From Rapana venosa (Eukaryota > Mollusca > Gastropoda > Neogastropoda > Muricidae): a stretch of DNA of 64,000 bases. Positions within the stretch are counted from its first letter, which is position 1. The number at the start of each line of letters is the position of its first letter. Shown here piece by piece: positions 10,561 through 21,500 of the stretch. The notes beneath the pieces were generated by a model. It was not told the origin of the DNA, did not search any database, and saw only the letters and a program-made list of their open reading frames with translations. The position numbers were made by a program, and so were the translations under genes. Location of the stretch: assembly GCA_028751875.1 (NCBI GenBank), contig CM054155.1, forward strand, positions 55,996,880-56,060,879. Direction: 5' to 3'.

Positions 10561-12290
10561 TCGGGGAGGGGGGTGGGTAGTACGTATATGTGGCCTAGTA
10601 TGGTATCCTACACCCCCACTATACTTAATCTATGTATCTTATATCATCTTTAGTCTCATCTATATCTATTACATATTGTAAGTGACTACATATACATACT
10701 TATTCATGCACGCACTACACTACACACTATGCACATTTATATATTATAGTATTGTTTGTGATTGTTAGTTATGTGATAGTATGTTGTGTGTGATTTCAAT
10801 AGAACTACACTGTGTGTCGACAGATGAGAAGGCATGGCATGTAGAAGTAAGTATAAGTGATGTACATGACTTGATACACAACACACCTAGTGCACATCTA
10901 TTTGTTCTCTATATAGCGGTCTCTTATATAGCATACACTCAGTTATAAGTCAGTTGTGAAGTGTAGTCATAAACCGAAAACAACAAACAAAAACGTGACA
11001 AACTCAAAAAAGTTGTATATCGGCCTATATGGTGTGTTGTATCTGTTGTGTCGATGTAGTGTGTGAGTGTAGTGTGTGTGTGATTGCGAGTGCGTGCATA
11101 GTGTGCGGTGATGAGTGTTGTGTGTGTGTGTGTGTGATCACGCAATTTTTGCTGTTTAGCATCAATGCAATGGAATTGTGGTTGGTGAAAATTGAATATT
11201 CGATGCATCGATTTACGTTTGTGATATTGCAAACAAACATGAATTAATTCAATAACACTAACCGTATTAACTACTGCGAATAATATAGAGTAGAGAGTAG
11301 AGATAAGAGAGAGAGAGTAGATAGATGAGAGATAGAGATGAGAGAGAGAGTCGACTTTCACGAAAACCACTCCAATAGAAGAGTGTCAACAGTGCCATGC
11401 CGAGCTCTTGCAGTTTCTGGAATTGTTCCTGCCGCTTAATGCAAGTATTTGGCGTTTTTCTCTTCAATTTGATGCTAATGTCGTCCGGGACTTTCATTCT
11501 CAGCGATAGACTTTGCTTTTGGGGGTTCGCTGACCTCCCTGATAATTTCTACCTTTGTTTGGGTACATGCTTTATTCTCGCTCGCATGCAGTGCCATTGC
11601 TTTCTGGAAGAATTTTCTGGATGACTCTCGTACAACGAGCTACTTCTATCTTCGGTCTTATCTCGAGGAGGTCGTGTCGGAACAAGCATGTGTTCTTACA
11701 GCGTGGTCTGTTTACTGAATAATCTGACTTCTGAAATTAATTCCACTTTCGTTCTTTTCTCGAGGAGTCGTGTGGGACTTGCAGTCTGTCATTAGCTGTT
11801 CTCTTATCGGGGTTCTCTTTATCGAGTTTTAATAAGTATCACAAAGACACTTTGCAGACTGCTTTTGTGTTCCTGTAGCGAGGTTCTTATATCAGAGGTC
11901 CTTATAAGGGGGTCATGTAGATAGATATTGATATGATTAAATATCGATTAGATTCGATAGAGTAGGATTGATAGAATAGACGATTGTAGAAATGAGATCG
12001 ATATAATTGGTCGTATATGCTATACATCAGTGATGATGATAGGTAAGATAGATAATGGTGATATTTCGATGATCATCGATAATACATAGGATAGATAAAT
12101 TTATGTTGTGTGGGTGTGTGTGTGTTTGGGTTGTGCGTGCGTGCGTGATGTATGCTAATCGGCGTGGCTACGTGGCTAGTGAAGACTATGCGTTGCTGTA
12201 CTATGATGGCAGCGTTATTACGAGTTCATCCGTCATGATCATTTGATTCCTCTGCCAAAGTATAGATATCGCTTGTTCGTAGATTTTTCT
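10560..12290. other. Poorly ordered low-information interval
   Basis: It contains TA-, GATA- and GT-biased pieces, short GA runs (11295-11350) and a GATAGAT-like stretch (11920-12090). A minus-strand frame at 11267-11497 encodes ISIKLKRKTPNTCIKRQEQF and may be a retroelement fragment, but I cannot name it. No splice-flanked exon with VWDE similarity was found, although one is expected somewhere between 8623 and 12956. The texture suggests low-accuracy assembly. Confidence 0.45.
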
Positions 12291-12293
12291 TGC

Positions 12294-12690
12294 TTGCTCT
12301 CTCTCTCTCTGTCTCTCTGTGTCTCTTCTCTCTCTCTGCTGTCATATCTGCCTGTCTCTCATCCCTCTCTCTCTTCTGTCTGTCTCTGTCTGTCTGCTGT
12401 CTCTCTTTCTCTCTGTGAGAGTATGTATTGGGTATTATAGAGTATCTACGGCGGGGATTGGATGAAAATAAGGCATGAGTGCTTATTCATATCCTCGAAA
12501 AAAAGAATTTGTCATTGTCAAAAAAAAAATTTGTCAATTTCTCTCTCTCTCTTGTCTCTCTGTCTCTTCTTTCTTTCTTGTCTTCTCTCTTGTCTCTCTG
12601 TGTCTGTCTCTGTTCTGTCACTCTCATCTCTATTTCTTGTCCTCTCTTTGTCTCTGTATCTTTCTCTTGTCTCTCTCTCTTGAATGATAA
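12294..12690. repeat. Two CT-rich microsatellites flanking a SINE-like tail
   Basis: CTCTCTGTCTGT-type blocks at 12294-12415 and 12538-12680. Between them, at 12420-12535, lies a SINE/LINE tail: a block similar to ggattggatgaaaataag, gagtgcttattcatatcctcga, then agaatttgtcattgtcaaa. A related tail occurs at 32956-33062. Confidence 0.75.
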
Positions 12691-12819
12691 TTCTTGCATT
12701 TGATGATCTTTCTTGCTTTTTGACTTCTGTTTGTTCAATGGTTATTTGTTTTCACTTTTTCCCATAGCTGGTGTAAGAAGCTCTGCTTATCAATTACCTC
12801 TTAATCTTCGGTTCGAGAG

Positions 12820-12821
<2 letters not shown>

Positions 12822-12872
<51 letters not shown>
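12822..12872. repeat. (CT)n microsatellite upstream of exon e
   Basis: About 25 CT units preceded by cttcggttcgagagtctt, similar to the ends of the LINE copies with (CT)n tails, so it may be another such tail, but no LINE coding sequence was seen before it. Confidence 0.8.
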
Positions 12873-12875
<3 letters not shown>

Positions 12876-12955
12876 CTTCTCTGCTTTCTTATTCTTCTCT
12901 TCATTCTCTCTCCCTCTCCATCTATTATTTCATTTTTTCTCCGTGTGTGTCACAG

Positions 12956-13061
12956 TCGGATGCCTGCCTGATCAACAGTCTGTGTTACCGTGATGGTGAC
13001 GTCAACCCAAATGACGCAGTGCAAACCTGCAACTCGTCACGCGCCACGTGGAAGTGGTCAG
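12956..13061 (+). CDS. VWDE: VWDE-like gene, exon e: DACLINSLCYRDGDVNP segment
   Basis: Acceptor gtgtgtcacAG, donor tggtcaGGTGAGG. In phase 0 it encodes SDACLINSLCYRDGDVNPN then DAVQTCNSSRATWKWS. In VWDE a '(D/E)xCxIxGxCYxxGxxNPxxxCxxCxxxxxxxxW(T/S)' segment comes just after the part encoded by exon d, so position and motif agree. One of the usual cysteines is replaced here (AVQTC rather than CxxC). The exon ends in phase 1. The following Ca-binding/cadherin-like part was not found downstream, so the gene either continues past long introns or ends in lost sequence. Confidence 0.82.
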
Positions 13062-13110
13062 GTGAGGACTCATCGTTAGTTTTGTGGCATTGTATTGTAT
13101 TGTATTGTAT

Positions 13111-13409
13111 AGAGGGACGGGGTAGCTCAGTGGTCGGAGCACTCGCTTTACCCCCAGCCAAGTTAAGCAGCGTCGAGCGTGGTTACCAGTTGGATGGGTG
13201 ACCGTTTGCGCGCCTTGGCTTCAGTACAGTTCCCCAGTTCACCCAGCTGTAAATGGGTACCTGTCCTCTTTAGGGTCAGGGAAGGTAAAGCAGCGAGGGA
13301 AAGGAGATGGGCGCCGCCCTCAATATGCTGGCCCTAGAGAAGTGAGGTCTCTGACGCCTCGCTCCCCCTACGACCTTATAGGTTATGGGACACCTTTACC
13401 TTTACTTTT
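13111..13409 (+). mobile_element. tRNA/5S rRNA chimeric SINE, copy 2, with target-site duplication
   Basis: It has the same head (GGTAGCTCAGTGGTCGG), 5S-derived block and body as the copy at 8858, with only a few differences. The 12-base direct repeat ATTGTATTGTAT at 13099-13110 and 13410-13421 flanks it. It sits about 50 bases after exon e of the VWDE-like gene. Confidence 0.92.
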
Positions 13410-13415
13410 ATTGTA

Positions 13416-13646
13416 TTGTATGTTAGTCCATCGTTTTCGACGATGACCTCCAAAACAGCAGAGGAGGCAGCTGCTGTTTCGGAAATTGGGCAGAAATTTG
13501 ATGATAGTGGAGATGCCTTGCCCACAGTACATCCCCATTCTCTCGGCCAAGTGGGCATAAGGACAGTCAGTGTTGGAGATGTTCTCCAAAGGCCAACAGC
13601 CCCCAGGGCTGCAGCACATAAGGACTGTGCAAGTCAAGCCTCCTAG
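13416..13646 (+). pseudogene. Unrecognised open frame of 76 codons
   Basis: It starts just after the SINE and encodes MTSKTAEEAAAVSEIGQKF followed by a Pro/Ala-rich end. There is no matching family, no clear splice sites and no proven expression. It may be part of an unclassified repeat. Similar composition continues to about 13860 (VYDFAVAPSVNGFIKNCDK in another frame). Confidence 0.2.
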
Positions 13647-13877
13647 TCAGAGAGTCATAGTCGATCACTAAAGACTAAGCTGTAAAGTGGAATTCCATGA
13701 GTGGGAAAAAAAGCCACTGGTGTATGACTTTGCTGTTGCCCCCAGCGTCAATGGTTTTATCAAGAACTGTGATAAAGCCCAGGCGCTGACGGACTCAAAA
13801 CTAGACAGGGAGCAGCATCACAAAGAAAGCAACATAACATTGGGGACAAAGATGAAAGGAAGGAAAGCCTCTTCATG

Positions 13878-14185
13878 TCGGTGCCTTCTTCTTCTTCTTC
13901 TTCTTCTTCTTTTTCTTCAAAATTCTTTTTCTTCTTTTACTTCTTCTTCTTTTTATTCTCTCTCTTCTATTTCTTCTTCGTCGCAATTCTTCTTCTCTTC
14001 GCAATTCTTTTTCTTCTTCTTCTATTCTTTCAATTTATTGGCAATTCTTCTATTCTTCTTCTTCTTGTTCTCTTCTTCTTCGCATTTTTCTTCTTTTCTA
14101 CTTCTTTTCTTTGCAATTTTTGGCATTCTTCGCATTTTTTAAACATAATCTTCTTTGTCTCTTCTACTTCTTCGAATTTTTGCAA
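13878..14185. repeat. (TTC)n pyrimidine-rich tract
   Basis: About 300 bases are dominated by CTT/TTC with TTTT interruptions. Phe/Ser frames across it are artefacts. Such strand-asymmetric polypyrimidine can form triplex DNA. Confidence 0.85.
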
Positions 14186-14189
14186 TTCT

Positions 14190-14810
14190 TAATTCTTGTC
14201 TTGTTGTTGATTATTGTTGGTGTGTGTGTATGTGGTGGTGTTTTTTGTTGTCGTCGTCTCGTAGTCATCATCATCATTCTTCAACCATGTCTTCATTCGT
14301 CACAATTTGTTACAGTCATTTATTGATGTCTAATCCTTATCGAGTTCTTTATTTATATATCATTATTATTATTTATATTTTATATTATTATATATATATT
14401 AATTCATATCTTAATATATTCTTGGTTTTTGCTTGTTACAATTTCAATCCTTTCCCTCCGGAGGTGTCTTGACAGGCGTGACGAACATCTACTGCTCTTC
14501 ATGGCTCATCTCCAGGACGTCGTCTTTGAGTCACCTGCACTGATGGACAGCTTGCGGGCACACATTTGCCCACGACGTCCATGCACCATGCACCATCTGA
14601 CTCCCTTCACACAGGCAGTGAGTTGTTGGTGGATTGGGGGGGGTTAGAGGATTAAAATGCACTCCTTAGGTGGATTAAGGCTTCTGACATGTCTTTCCTT
14701 CGTACAAGTCTTTGGGGCAAATCTTGTTCCCTCATGAACGTTGAAGAGTCATTAACTTGGGCAACGATTACTTGCCTTCTCTACTTCTTGAAAATCTTTA
14801 TGTATTCTCT
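14190..14810. other. Spacer with an unassigned open frame
   Basis: It is AT-rich at 14340-14410. At 14466-14620 an acceptor-like tcttgacAG precedes an open stretch (HLLLFMAHLQDVVFESPALM). It does not match the next part of VWDE, and the phase does not fit exon e (an immediate stop in one frame), so I leave it unassigned. Confidence 0.3.
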
Positions 14811-15005
14811 TTATCGGGGATTATGGATAGCATCCATGGCTTTTACCATGAATCCTGTGTATGCAGTTTGTGGATTTTGTCAACTTTTCCCACGGCACAC
14901 AGTGCCTACTCTTACGCCAAAGCGGAACAGGATTAAGTGTGCGCAAGTGTTCTGCCAGGGGCTGGTTTATAGGTCCATCAATGACTTTGGCAAGCAGACT
15001 GGTTA
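14810..15005 (-). mobile_element. tRNA-headed SINE body, degenerate
   Basis: The blocks gtgtatgcagtttgtg, ggcacacagtgcctactctt and gcggaacaggattaagtgtgcgcaag match the minus orientation of the family. Both ends are eroded. Confidence 0.65.
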
Positions 15006-15299
15006 AGGTCTTAAGAAGCTATCACGTGAGTCTTGAGAGTCTTTGAAGTGCGAATGTTTGACGTTGGGACACCGCTGAAACTTTTCGAGAGGATTAGGTT
15101 GTCATTAAGGCTTGCATTAGGGGTGCATTTACTTGACGACAGGGCTTCTTATTGCTTCAGCAAAATTTTAGTATTTTTTAATCGTGTTATTGAAAAAAGT
15201 AGTATGGCTTAACTTTCTTTCCCCTGTGTCTTGAACAAAGTCTTATGTAATGTCAAATCAAACCTTTAATCATCCATGAAGGCAATTACGTTGAACTTG

Positions 15300-16660
15300 A
15301 CGTTTTAACTCGAAGTACTGGTAAATTGACTCATCTTTATTTGTAAGGACTTTGGGCGAAGTTGAGATTTGGAAGGGTATTTGGCGTCAGTTGACTGATG
15401 CTTCAACATCGGGATTTGGGGCAAGGTTACTAGAATTCTTTGTTCTGAGGAGTATTTAGAAAAGTTAGGTTTCTGTAGCTTCTTGAGGAGTCTTTGAAGC
15501 CAGGTAACTGATTTCTTTGCTTCTGACGAGTTTTTGAAGCACAAGTAAATTTTTCTAAGTTCTTGAGGAGTCTCTACAGGGTTATGTTTCTTTAGCTTCT
15601 TGACGAGTCTTGGGAAGTTAGGTTCCTTTTAGCTCTGAGCCTGAAGCAAGTGGTTCCTTTAGCTTTTGAGGTCTTGAGACAAAGTTAGGTTCTTTTAGCT
15701 TTTGAGGATTTTGAAGAAAGTGTAGGTTCCTTATTCTTCTTGAGAGTCTTTGAAGCAAATTAGGTTCCTTAAGCTCTGAGAGTCTTGAAGCAAAGTAATT
15801 ATTCATAGCTTTGAGATCATCCGAATCAAGGTTATGATTCGTTTGCTTCTTGACGAGTTTTGAAGCAAAGGTATGATTTCTTAGTTTGAGGTAGATTTGA
15901 CAGTTAGTCCTTTAGCTTCTTGAGGAGTCTTTGAAGCAAAGGTAATTGATTTCTATAGCTTCTTGAGGAGTCTCTGAATCAAGGGTTATTGATTTCTTTA
16001 GCTTCTTGACGAGTCTTTGAAGCAAAGGTAATTGATTTCTTTAGCTTCTTGAGGAGTCTTTGAGACAAAGTTAGGTTCCTTTAGCTTCTTGAGGAGTCTT
16101 TGAAGCAAAGGTAATTGATTTCTTTAGCTTCTTGAGGAGTCTTTGAAGCAAAGGTTATTGATTTCTTTAGCTTCTTGAGGAGTCTTTGAAGCAAGGGTTA
16201 TTGATTTCTTTAGCTTCTTGACGAGTCTTTGAAGCAAAGGTTATTGATTTCTTTAGCTTCTTGAGGAGTCTTTGAGACAAAGTTAGGTTCCTTTAGCTTC
16301 TTGAGGAGTCTTCGAAGCAAAGGTTATTGATTTCTTTAGCTTCTTGAGGAGTCTTTGAAGGAAAGGTAATTGATTTCTTTAGGCAAAGGTAATTGATTTC
16401 TTTAGCTTCTTGAGGAGTCTTTGAAGGAAAGGTAATTGATTTCTTTAGCTTCTTGAGGAGTCTTTGAAGGAAAGTAATTGATTTCTTTAGCTTCTTGAGG
16501 AGTCTTTGAAGGAAAGGTAATTGATTTCTTTAGGCAAAGGTAATTGATTTCTTAGGCAAAGGTAGTTGATTTCTATAGCTTCTTGAGGAGTCTCTGAAGC
16601 AAAGGTAATTGATTTCTTTAACTTCATGACGAGTCTATGAGACGTAGTCAATCTATTTTT
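15300..16660 (+). repeat. 43-bp minisatellite A, orderly core 15905-16640
   Basis: The unit is aaaggtaattgatttcttta + gcttcttgaggagtctttgaagc, with variants ending agacaaagttaggttcc. The core has about 17 good copies. To the left (15300-15900) and right (16640-17080) it decays into strongly diverged copies. Each unit contains an AAAG|GTAATT donor-like and a TTTCTTTAG acceptor-like string. Confidence 0.9.
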
Positions 16661-17084
16661 AACTTTGCGAGGAGTCTTCGAAGCAAAGCTGAACTATTTT
16701 TAACATCTCGAGGAGTCTTTACCGCGAAATAAATCTCTTTTAACTTCTTAAGGAGTCTTTGATGCAAAGGCAATCTGTTTTTAGCTTCCTAATGAGTTTT
16801 TGAGGCGAAGATAATTGATTTCTTTAACTTTAGGCGCTTCTTTAAGGAAAGTCATTTGCTTTGTGTAACTTCTTGAGGGGTCTTTAAGACGAAGTTAAAT
16901 TATTCCTATAACTTCTTAGCAAAGACAATAACTGTATTTAAGTTCCCGAGGAGTCTTTAAGACAAGTTGAATGATTTCTATAACTTTTAGGCGAAGATAA
17001 TAACTTTTAACTTTTTAAAGGATCTTTGAGGGAAAGTTAAATGGATTTCTTTAACTTCCAGAGGAGTCCTTGAGCAGTAATTAG

Positions 17085-17130
17085 GAAGGAAGGAAGGTGA
17101 CAGGATGGTTAAGACGTTTGCCTGCAGAAT
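17085..17130 (+). mobile_element. Truncated head of a tRNA-like SINE
   Basis: aggaaggaaggtgacagg + atggttaagacgtttgcctgc matches the element that begins at 63957 at the right window edge. The ATGGTTAAGACGTTTGCC part looks like a tRNA D-arm/A box. Similarity ends after about 45 bases. Confidence 0.6.
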
Positions 17131-17299
17131 ACTTTCCATGCCTATGTCTGCAAAGCCCAGGAGCATGGCTACCATCCCAATGTACTCACACACATTAGAC
17201 AATAGTGATAGAGGAAGCTGAAGAGTGGTATAAAACATGGACCAAGCTCCCAAGAAAGACACCACCATTTCAAAGGAGACTGGAACACAAAGATTAGCC

Positions 17300-17750
17300 C
17301 TGATGCATTATATTGTTGCATTACATTGTTACATTACATCATTATATTGTTACACTACATTCCATTGCCACATCGCTTTATTACATTCCATTCCATTTTA
17401 CATTCCATTCCAATGTTACACTCTATCCCGTTGTTACATTACATTGTTACATAACTTTATTACATTACATTATTACATTACATTATTTATTGTTACACTG
17501 CATTCCATTGCCACATCGCATTATTACATTACATTCCAATGTCACACTACATCCCCGCTGTTACATAACTTTATTACATTACATTATTTATTGTTACACT
17601 ACATTCCATTGCCACATCGCATTATTCCATTCCATTTGACATGCCATTCCAATGTTACACTATATCCACATTACATTGTTACATAACTTTATTATATTAC
17701 ATTGTTACATAGCATTATGTTACATTGCTACATAACTTACATTACATTCT
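17300..17750 (+). repeat. Degenerate (TTACA)-type repeat
   Basis: Tandem TTACATTACATTGTTACAT units are mixed with CATTCCATTCCA and CCACATCGCATTA variants, suggesting a compound pentamer-based satellite. The His/Tyr/Thr frames over it are artefacts. Confidence 0.85.
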
Positions 17751-17919
17751 CTTGTTTTCAGCTGACGTGCCTTGTGCGAGCATTCTACTTTAGGGAGTCT
17801 GTTCAGAGTGACTTTGTAACCAGTAACCCCACAGCAGTACAATAGAGGTAACGCCGCCATTCACCCTCTCTGTCTTGTGTCTTGCTCTGTGTGTGTACAT
17901 TTCTATGTACAGTGTTGTC

Positions 17920-18655
17920 ATGTACTGATGTGTCTGTTGCTCTTGTGTACATCTCTATGTACAGTGTTGTCATGTACTGATGTGTCTGTTGCTCTGTGTG
18001 TGTACAGTGTTGTCATGTACTGATGTGTCTGCTACAGTGTTGTCATGTACTGATGTGTCTGTTGCTCTGTGTGTGTACAGTGTTGTCATGTACTGATGTG
18101 TCTGTTGCTCTTGTGTACATATCTATGTACAGTGTTGTCATGTACTGATGTGTCTGTTGCTCTGTGTGTGTACAGTGTTGTCATGTACTGATGTGTCTGT
18201 TGCTCTGTGTGTGTACATCTCTATGTACAGTGTTGTCATGTACTGATGTGTCTGTTGCTCTGTGTGTACATCTCTATGTACAGTGTTGTCATGTACTGAT
18301 GTGTCTGTTGCTCTGTGTGTGTACATCTCTATGTACAGTGTTGTCATGTGTCTGTTGCTCTGTGTGTACATTTCTATGTACAATGTTGTCATGTACTGAT
18401 GTGTCTGTTGCTCTGTGTGTACATTTCTATGTACAATGTTGTCATGTACTGATGTGTCTGTTGCTCTGTGTGTGTACATTTCTATGTACATGTTGTCATG
18501 TACTGATGTGTCTGTTGCTCTGTGTGTACATTTCTATGTACAGTGTTGTCATGTACTGATGTGTCTGTTGCTCTGTGTGTACATTTCTATGTACAATGTT
18601 GTCATGTACTGATGTGTCTGTTGCTCTGTGTGTGTACAACATTTCCATGGACTGA
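17920..18655 (+). repeat. 53-bp minisatellite, about 14 copies
   Basis: The unit is gtacatctctatgtacagtg + ttgtcatgtactgatgtgtc + tgttgctctgtgt. Some copies lack the gtacatctctat part (18000-18080). GTACATxxxTATGTAC is an inverted repeat inside each full unit. Confidence 0.92.
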
Positions 18656-18659
18656 TGTG

Positions 18660-19600
18660 TCTCAGTTTTTAACGGATTGCTTGTGCTTCTGTCTATTCTT
18701 TAAGTTAATATATTAAAGTTATATTAGACGAGTGAGGGAATGGGGGTGTGCGTGGGTGTCTTTCTCTGTACTCTCTTCTCATCTACTCTCTCTCTCTCTC
18801 CTGCTCTGTTTCTCTCTCTATATATATTTTATATTAATGATTGTCATTATATATGTTTAATTATTATTATCTATTTATATATTTCTTATTCACGCACATT
18901 TATGATATTTTATTATATATTTTGTTTATTTTATTAATATAATATATCATAATAATCTATCTTCTTTTATATCTATATCTATATACGCACTCATATATAT
19001 ATTCTATCTATTTATATATATATATCTCTGTGTGTGTGTGACGGGCGGTAATTAGCTTATCTCCCATGCCATGCGATCAGAGTGACGCGTGTTACTATTT
19101 TGGGACACACCTTCAAATTATGCGGCGCTCTGTTTCCTTGGGTATTAGTTGAAAACCATCCCTTACATACACTTTTCCTGGCGGAAACGTGGAGAATTTG
19201 CGCAGCCTCTTTTCAGAAGCCCCCATCCTCTCTATGCTGTCGTAGCTGACAAGTAGTATAGAGTTGGTGCAGATCAAATGTCTACTCTCTGTTATATTAT
19301 GTGAGAGAGAGTGTGGGAATATGTTTTGTGTGTGCGCGCGTTTGTTTTCCAAGTGTGCATGCATCTGTCCCTGTGAGTGCGTCCGTGCGTGCGCATATTT
19401 TCACAATTTCTAGCTTAAACATACAGCATTAAAGTAACACATTAGGAAGTGTTGTTCTTAGATGTGAGACTTTTTGTCTTTTTTTATATTGCAGGTGCAA
19501 GGAAGACCATGATGGATATACCATTTGTTTTTGACTTTAAGTGGTAAAAACCGTTAATGTTCGTCCGACACCTTTTTTACAAATAAAATTTATCTATTTG
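18660..19600. other. Spacer with AT-rich microsatellites
   Basis: It has CT (18780-18820) and TA/TATT-rich sequence (18825-19035). An unassigned minus-strand open frame of 83 codons (19113-19364) has no recognised motif. Nothing else is identifiable. Confidence 0.4.
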
Positions 19601-20062
19601 TTCGGTAACCAAACAATAGGTCATCAACATACATTTCCTCTATCTGCCTAAATCTTTAAAGAGAGAGATCATTTAAATAATGAAAGAAGAAGCCTTAAAT
19701 AGTTACTCACACTTAATTTCTTCCTCTACCTTTTTCTCTATCAGATGTTTGTTGTTCTTTTTTATCGTTGTTATTATACATAATTTTCGCGAAAACTTTC
19801 TTATCACTTCTGTTTCGCATACTGATCGGTATCAAATAAATTACTGTGGGTCAGAGTAAATTTGGGAATATACAGACCGGATTGCCAATGAATACATCAG
19901 TTTTCTCTGTGTGTGTGTGATGTGTGTTTATCTGTTTGGTAACCAAACAATAGGTCATCAAAATACATTTTCGTTATCTTCCTAAATCTTTAAGAGAGAT
20001 CATTTACATAATGATGAAGAAGCCTTAAGTAGTTAGTCACACTTAATTTCTTCCTCTACTAT
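19597..20062 (+). repeat. Direct duplication of about 130 bp
   Basis: The segment 19597-19735 and the segment 19931-20062 are near-identical from tttatctatttgttcggtaa to cacttaatttcttcctctac, with small indels. Both begin with the palindrome TTTGGTAACCAAA or a one-base variant. The 195 bases between them are unrelated. Confidence 0.85.
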
Positions 20063-20092
20063 TGTGTATGTGTTGTTTGTGTATTGTTTGTT

Positions 20093-20097
<5 letters not shown>

Positions 20098-20131
<34 letters not shown>

Positions 20132-20450
20132 TGAAGTGTAATTGAGTGGTTAACATCGCATACAGAAGGAAACGGTGCATACACGCACAAGCGTGTGCAA
20201 ACACACACACACACACACACACACTCCAAAGTCTCGCAATTGAGCCATTCATGTATGTTCAGCACAATCATATTTCATACATACACATTTATTGAAGCCT
20301 TAAAGTGCAACATTGAAGCAATAACAGCGTTGCACAAAAATAGAAATAACATATTTGAAAAATCACAATTTAGTTTTTGTAGCGTGCGCGCGTGCGAGCG
20401 CGCGCTCCTGCGCACGCGCTCACACACGCGCGCACACACACACACACACA
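20098..20450. repeat. (TG)n, (CA)n and CG-rich alternating tracts
   Basis: TG at 20098-20130, CA at 20201-20224, then at 20383-20435 an alternating purine/pyrimidine stretch. Its outer parts (GTGCGCGCGTG and CACGCGCGCAC) are inverted copies of each other. It ends in (CA)n directly before the SINE at 20451. Confidence 0.85.
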
Positions 20451-20778
20451 GGGATAGCCTGGTGGTTAGAGTGATGCGCATTGCGCTCGTGATCTGCTGA
20501 ATCAGGTTCAATTCTTGTTCAAGAGGATTTTTCTTCTGGAGTTAACATCAGTGCCGACTCCACTCTCCCCAAAAGTCCTTCAGATGAGACTATAAACCGA
20601 GGTCCCGAGTGCGAATGCACGCAGAACATCTTGCGCACATGTTAAAACCCGTTCCTCTTTTCGGAAGAGCAGGCCATTGTGTGCCGATTGGAACAGATAA
20701 TTGACATTACTGCATACACACGGGCACATGAGTGCTTATTCCATTACCGTATCCTCGAAAAATAAGAAAAAAATAAAC
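20451..20778 (+). mobile_element. tRNA-headed SINE, near full length
   Basis: The head gggatagcctggtggttaga has a tRNA A-box shape, followed by caggttcaattcttgttcaa (B-box region). The body includes ccaaaagtccttcagatgag and gaggtcccgagtgcgaatgc, and the tail ends gtatcctcgaaaaataagaa. It contains no open frame. Confidence 0.88.
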
Positions 20779-20789
20779 AATAGATAAAC

Positions 20790-20936
20790 ACACACCCACA
20801 CGCGGGCGCGCGCGCACACCGCACGCAGCACACACACACACACACAACACACCTCTCTCTCTCTCTCTCTCTCTCCATCTCTCTCTCTCACTCTCTACAC
20901 ACACACACACTCTCTCTCTCACACATTCTATTTATT
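20790..20936. repeat. Mixed (CA)n and (CT)n spacer between inverted SINEs
   Basis: CACACGCGGGCGCGCGCGCA, then CA, CT and CA blocks. It separates two copies of the same SINE in opposite orientation. Confidence 0.85.
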
Positions 20937-20937
20937 C

Positions 20938-21247
20938 TTTTCTTTCTTTTATATCGAGGATAATGGAATAAGCACTCATGTGCTTTTTACATCTGCCCGG
21001 TGTATGCGTTTTGTCAATTCGTCACTGTTCCACCGGCACACAATGGCCTACTCTTCGAAAACGGACAGGATTTAACGATGCGAATTTCTGGTGCGTTCGC
21101 CACGGCCTGGTTATTCTATCCAGGACTTTTGGGGAGAGTGGAGTTTGCACTGATGTTAACTCCAGGGGAAAATATCCCCTTGAACGGGAATCGAACCCAG
21201 GTCGTCAGATTGCCAGCGCAATATTCTAACCACTAGGCTATCCCGTC
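20938..21247 (-). mobile_element. tRNA-headed SINE, full-length copy in inverted orientation
   Basis: On the minus strand: gacgggatagcctagtggtt (A box), ctgacgacctgggttcgatt (B box GGTTCGATTCC), then the body and the tail cattatcctcgatataaaag. It is the best-preserved copy and shows the family is tRNA-derived. It forms an inverted pair with the copy at 20451-20778. Confidence 0.92.
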
Positions 21248-21257
21248 CCCCTTCGCG

Positions 21258-21500
21258 GTCACACACACACACACACGCACACGCACACACGCACAGATTC
21301 ACGCTTTTCGGTGTATTAATGCACGTTTGACAGTCAATTTGTAGACATAAGCCTATTTATGTACACACTATACAAAACTGTTACGTACCTTATCGCACAA
21401 CATGCAAGAAACGAGGGACACTTTGTAAAAAAATCATTATCGTACACGCGTACGCACTCACACACACGCGCGCGCGCGCGCGCGCGGGCGCCTCTATACA
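21258..21500. repeat. (CA)n and (CG)n tracts
   Basis: (CA)n at 21258-21296 and cacacacgcgcgcgcgcgcg at about 21460-21487 flank about 150 bases of unique sequence. Alternating CG/CA is Z-DNA prone. Confidence 0.85.

Noticed and set aside
14466..14620. Open stretch after tcttgacAG as a continuation of the VWDE-like gene
   Set aside because: Joining to exon e in phase does not give a VWDE-like sequence, and other frames hit stops.
17761..17847. A possible exon after ttgttttcAG encoding LTCLVRAFYFRESVQSDF
   Set aside because: It faintly recalls segments of VWDE upstream of the VWD domain, but it lies downstream of exon e, the phase does not fit, and the end runs into a stop without a clear donor.
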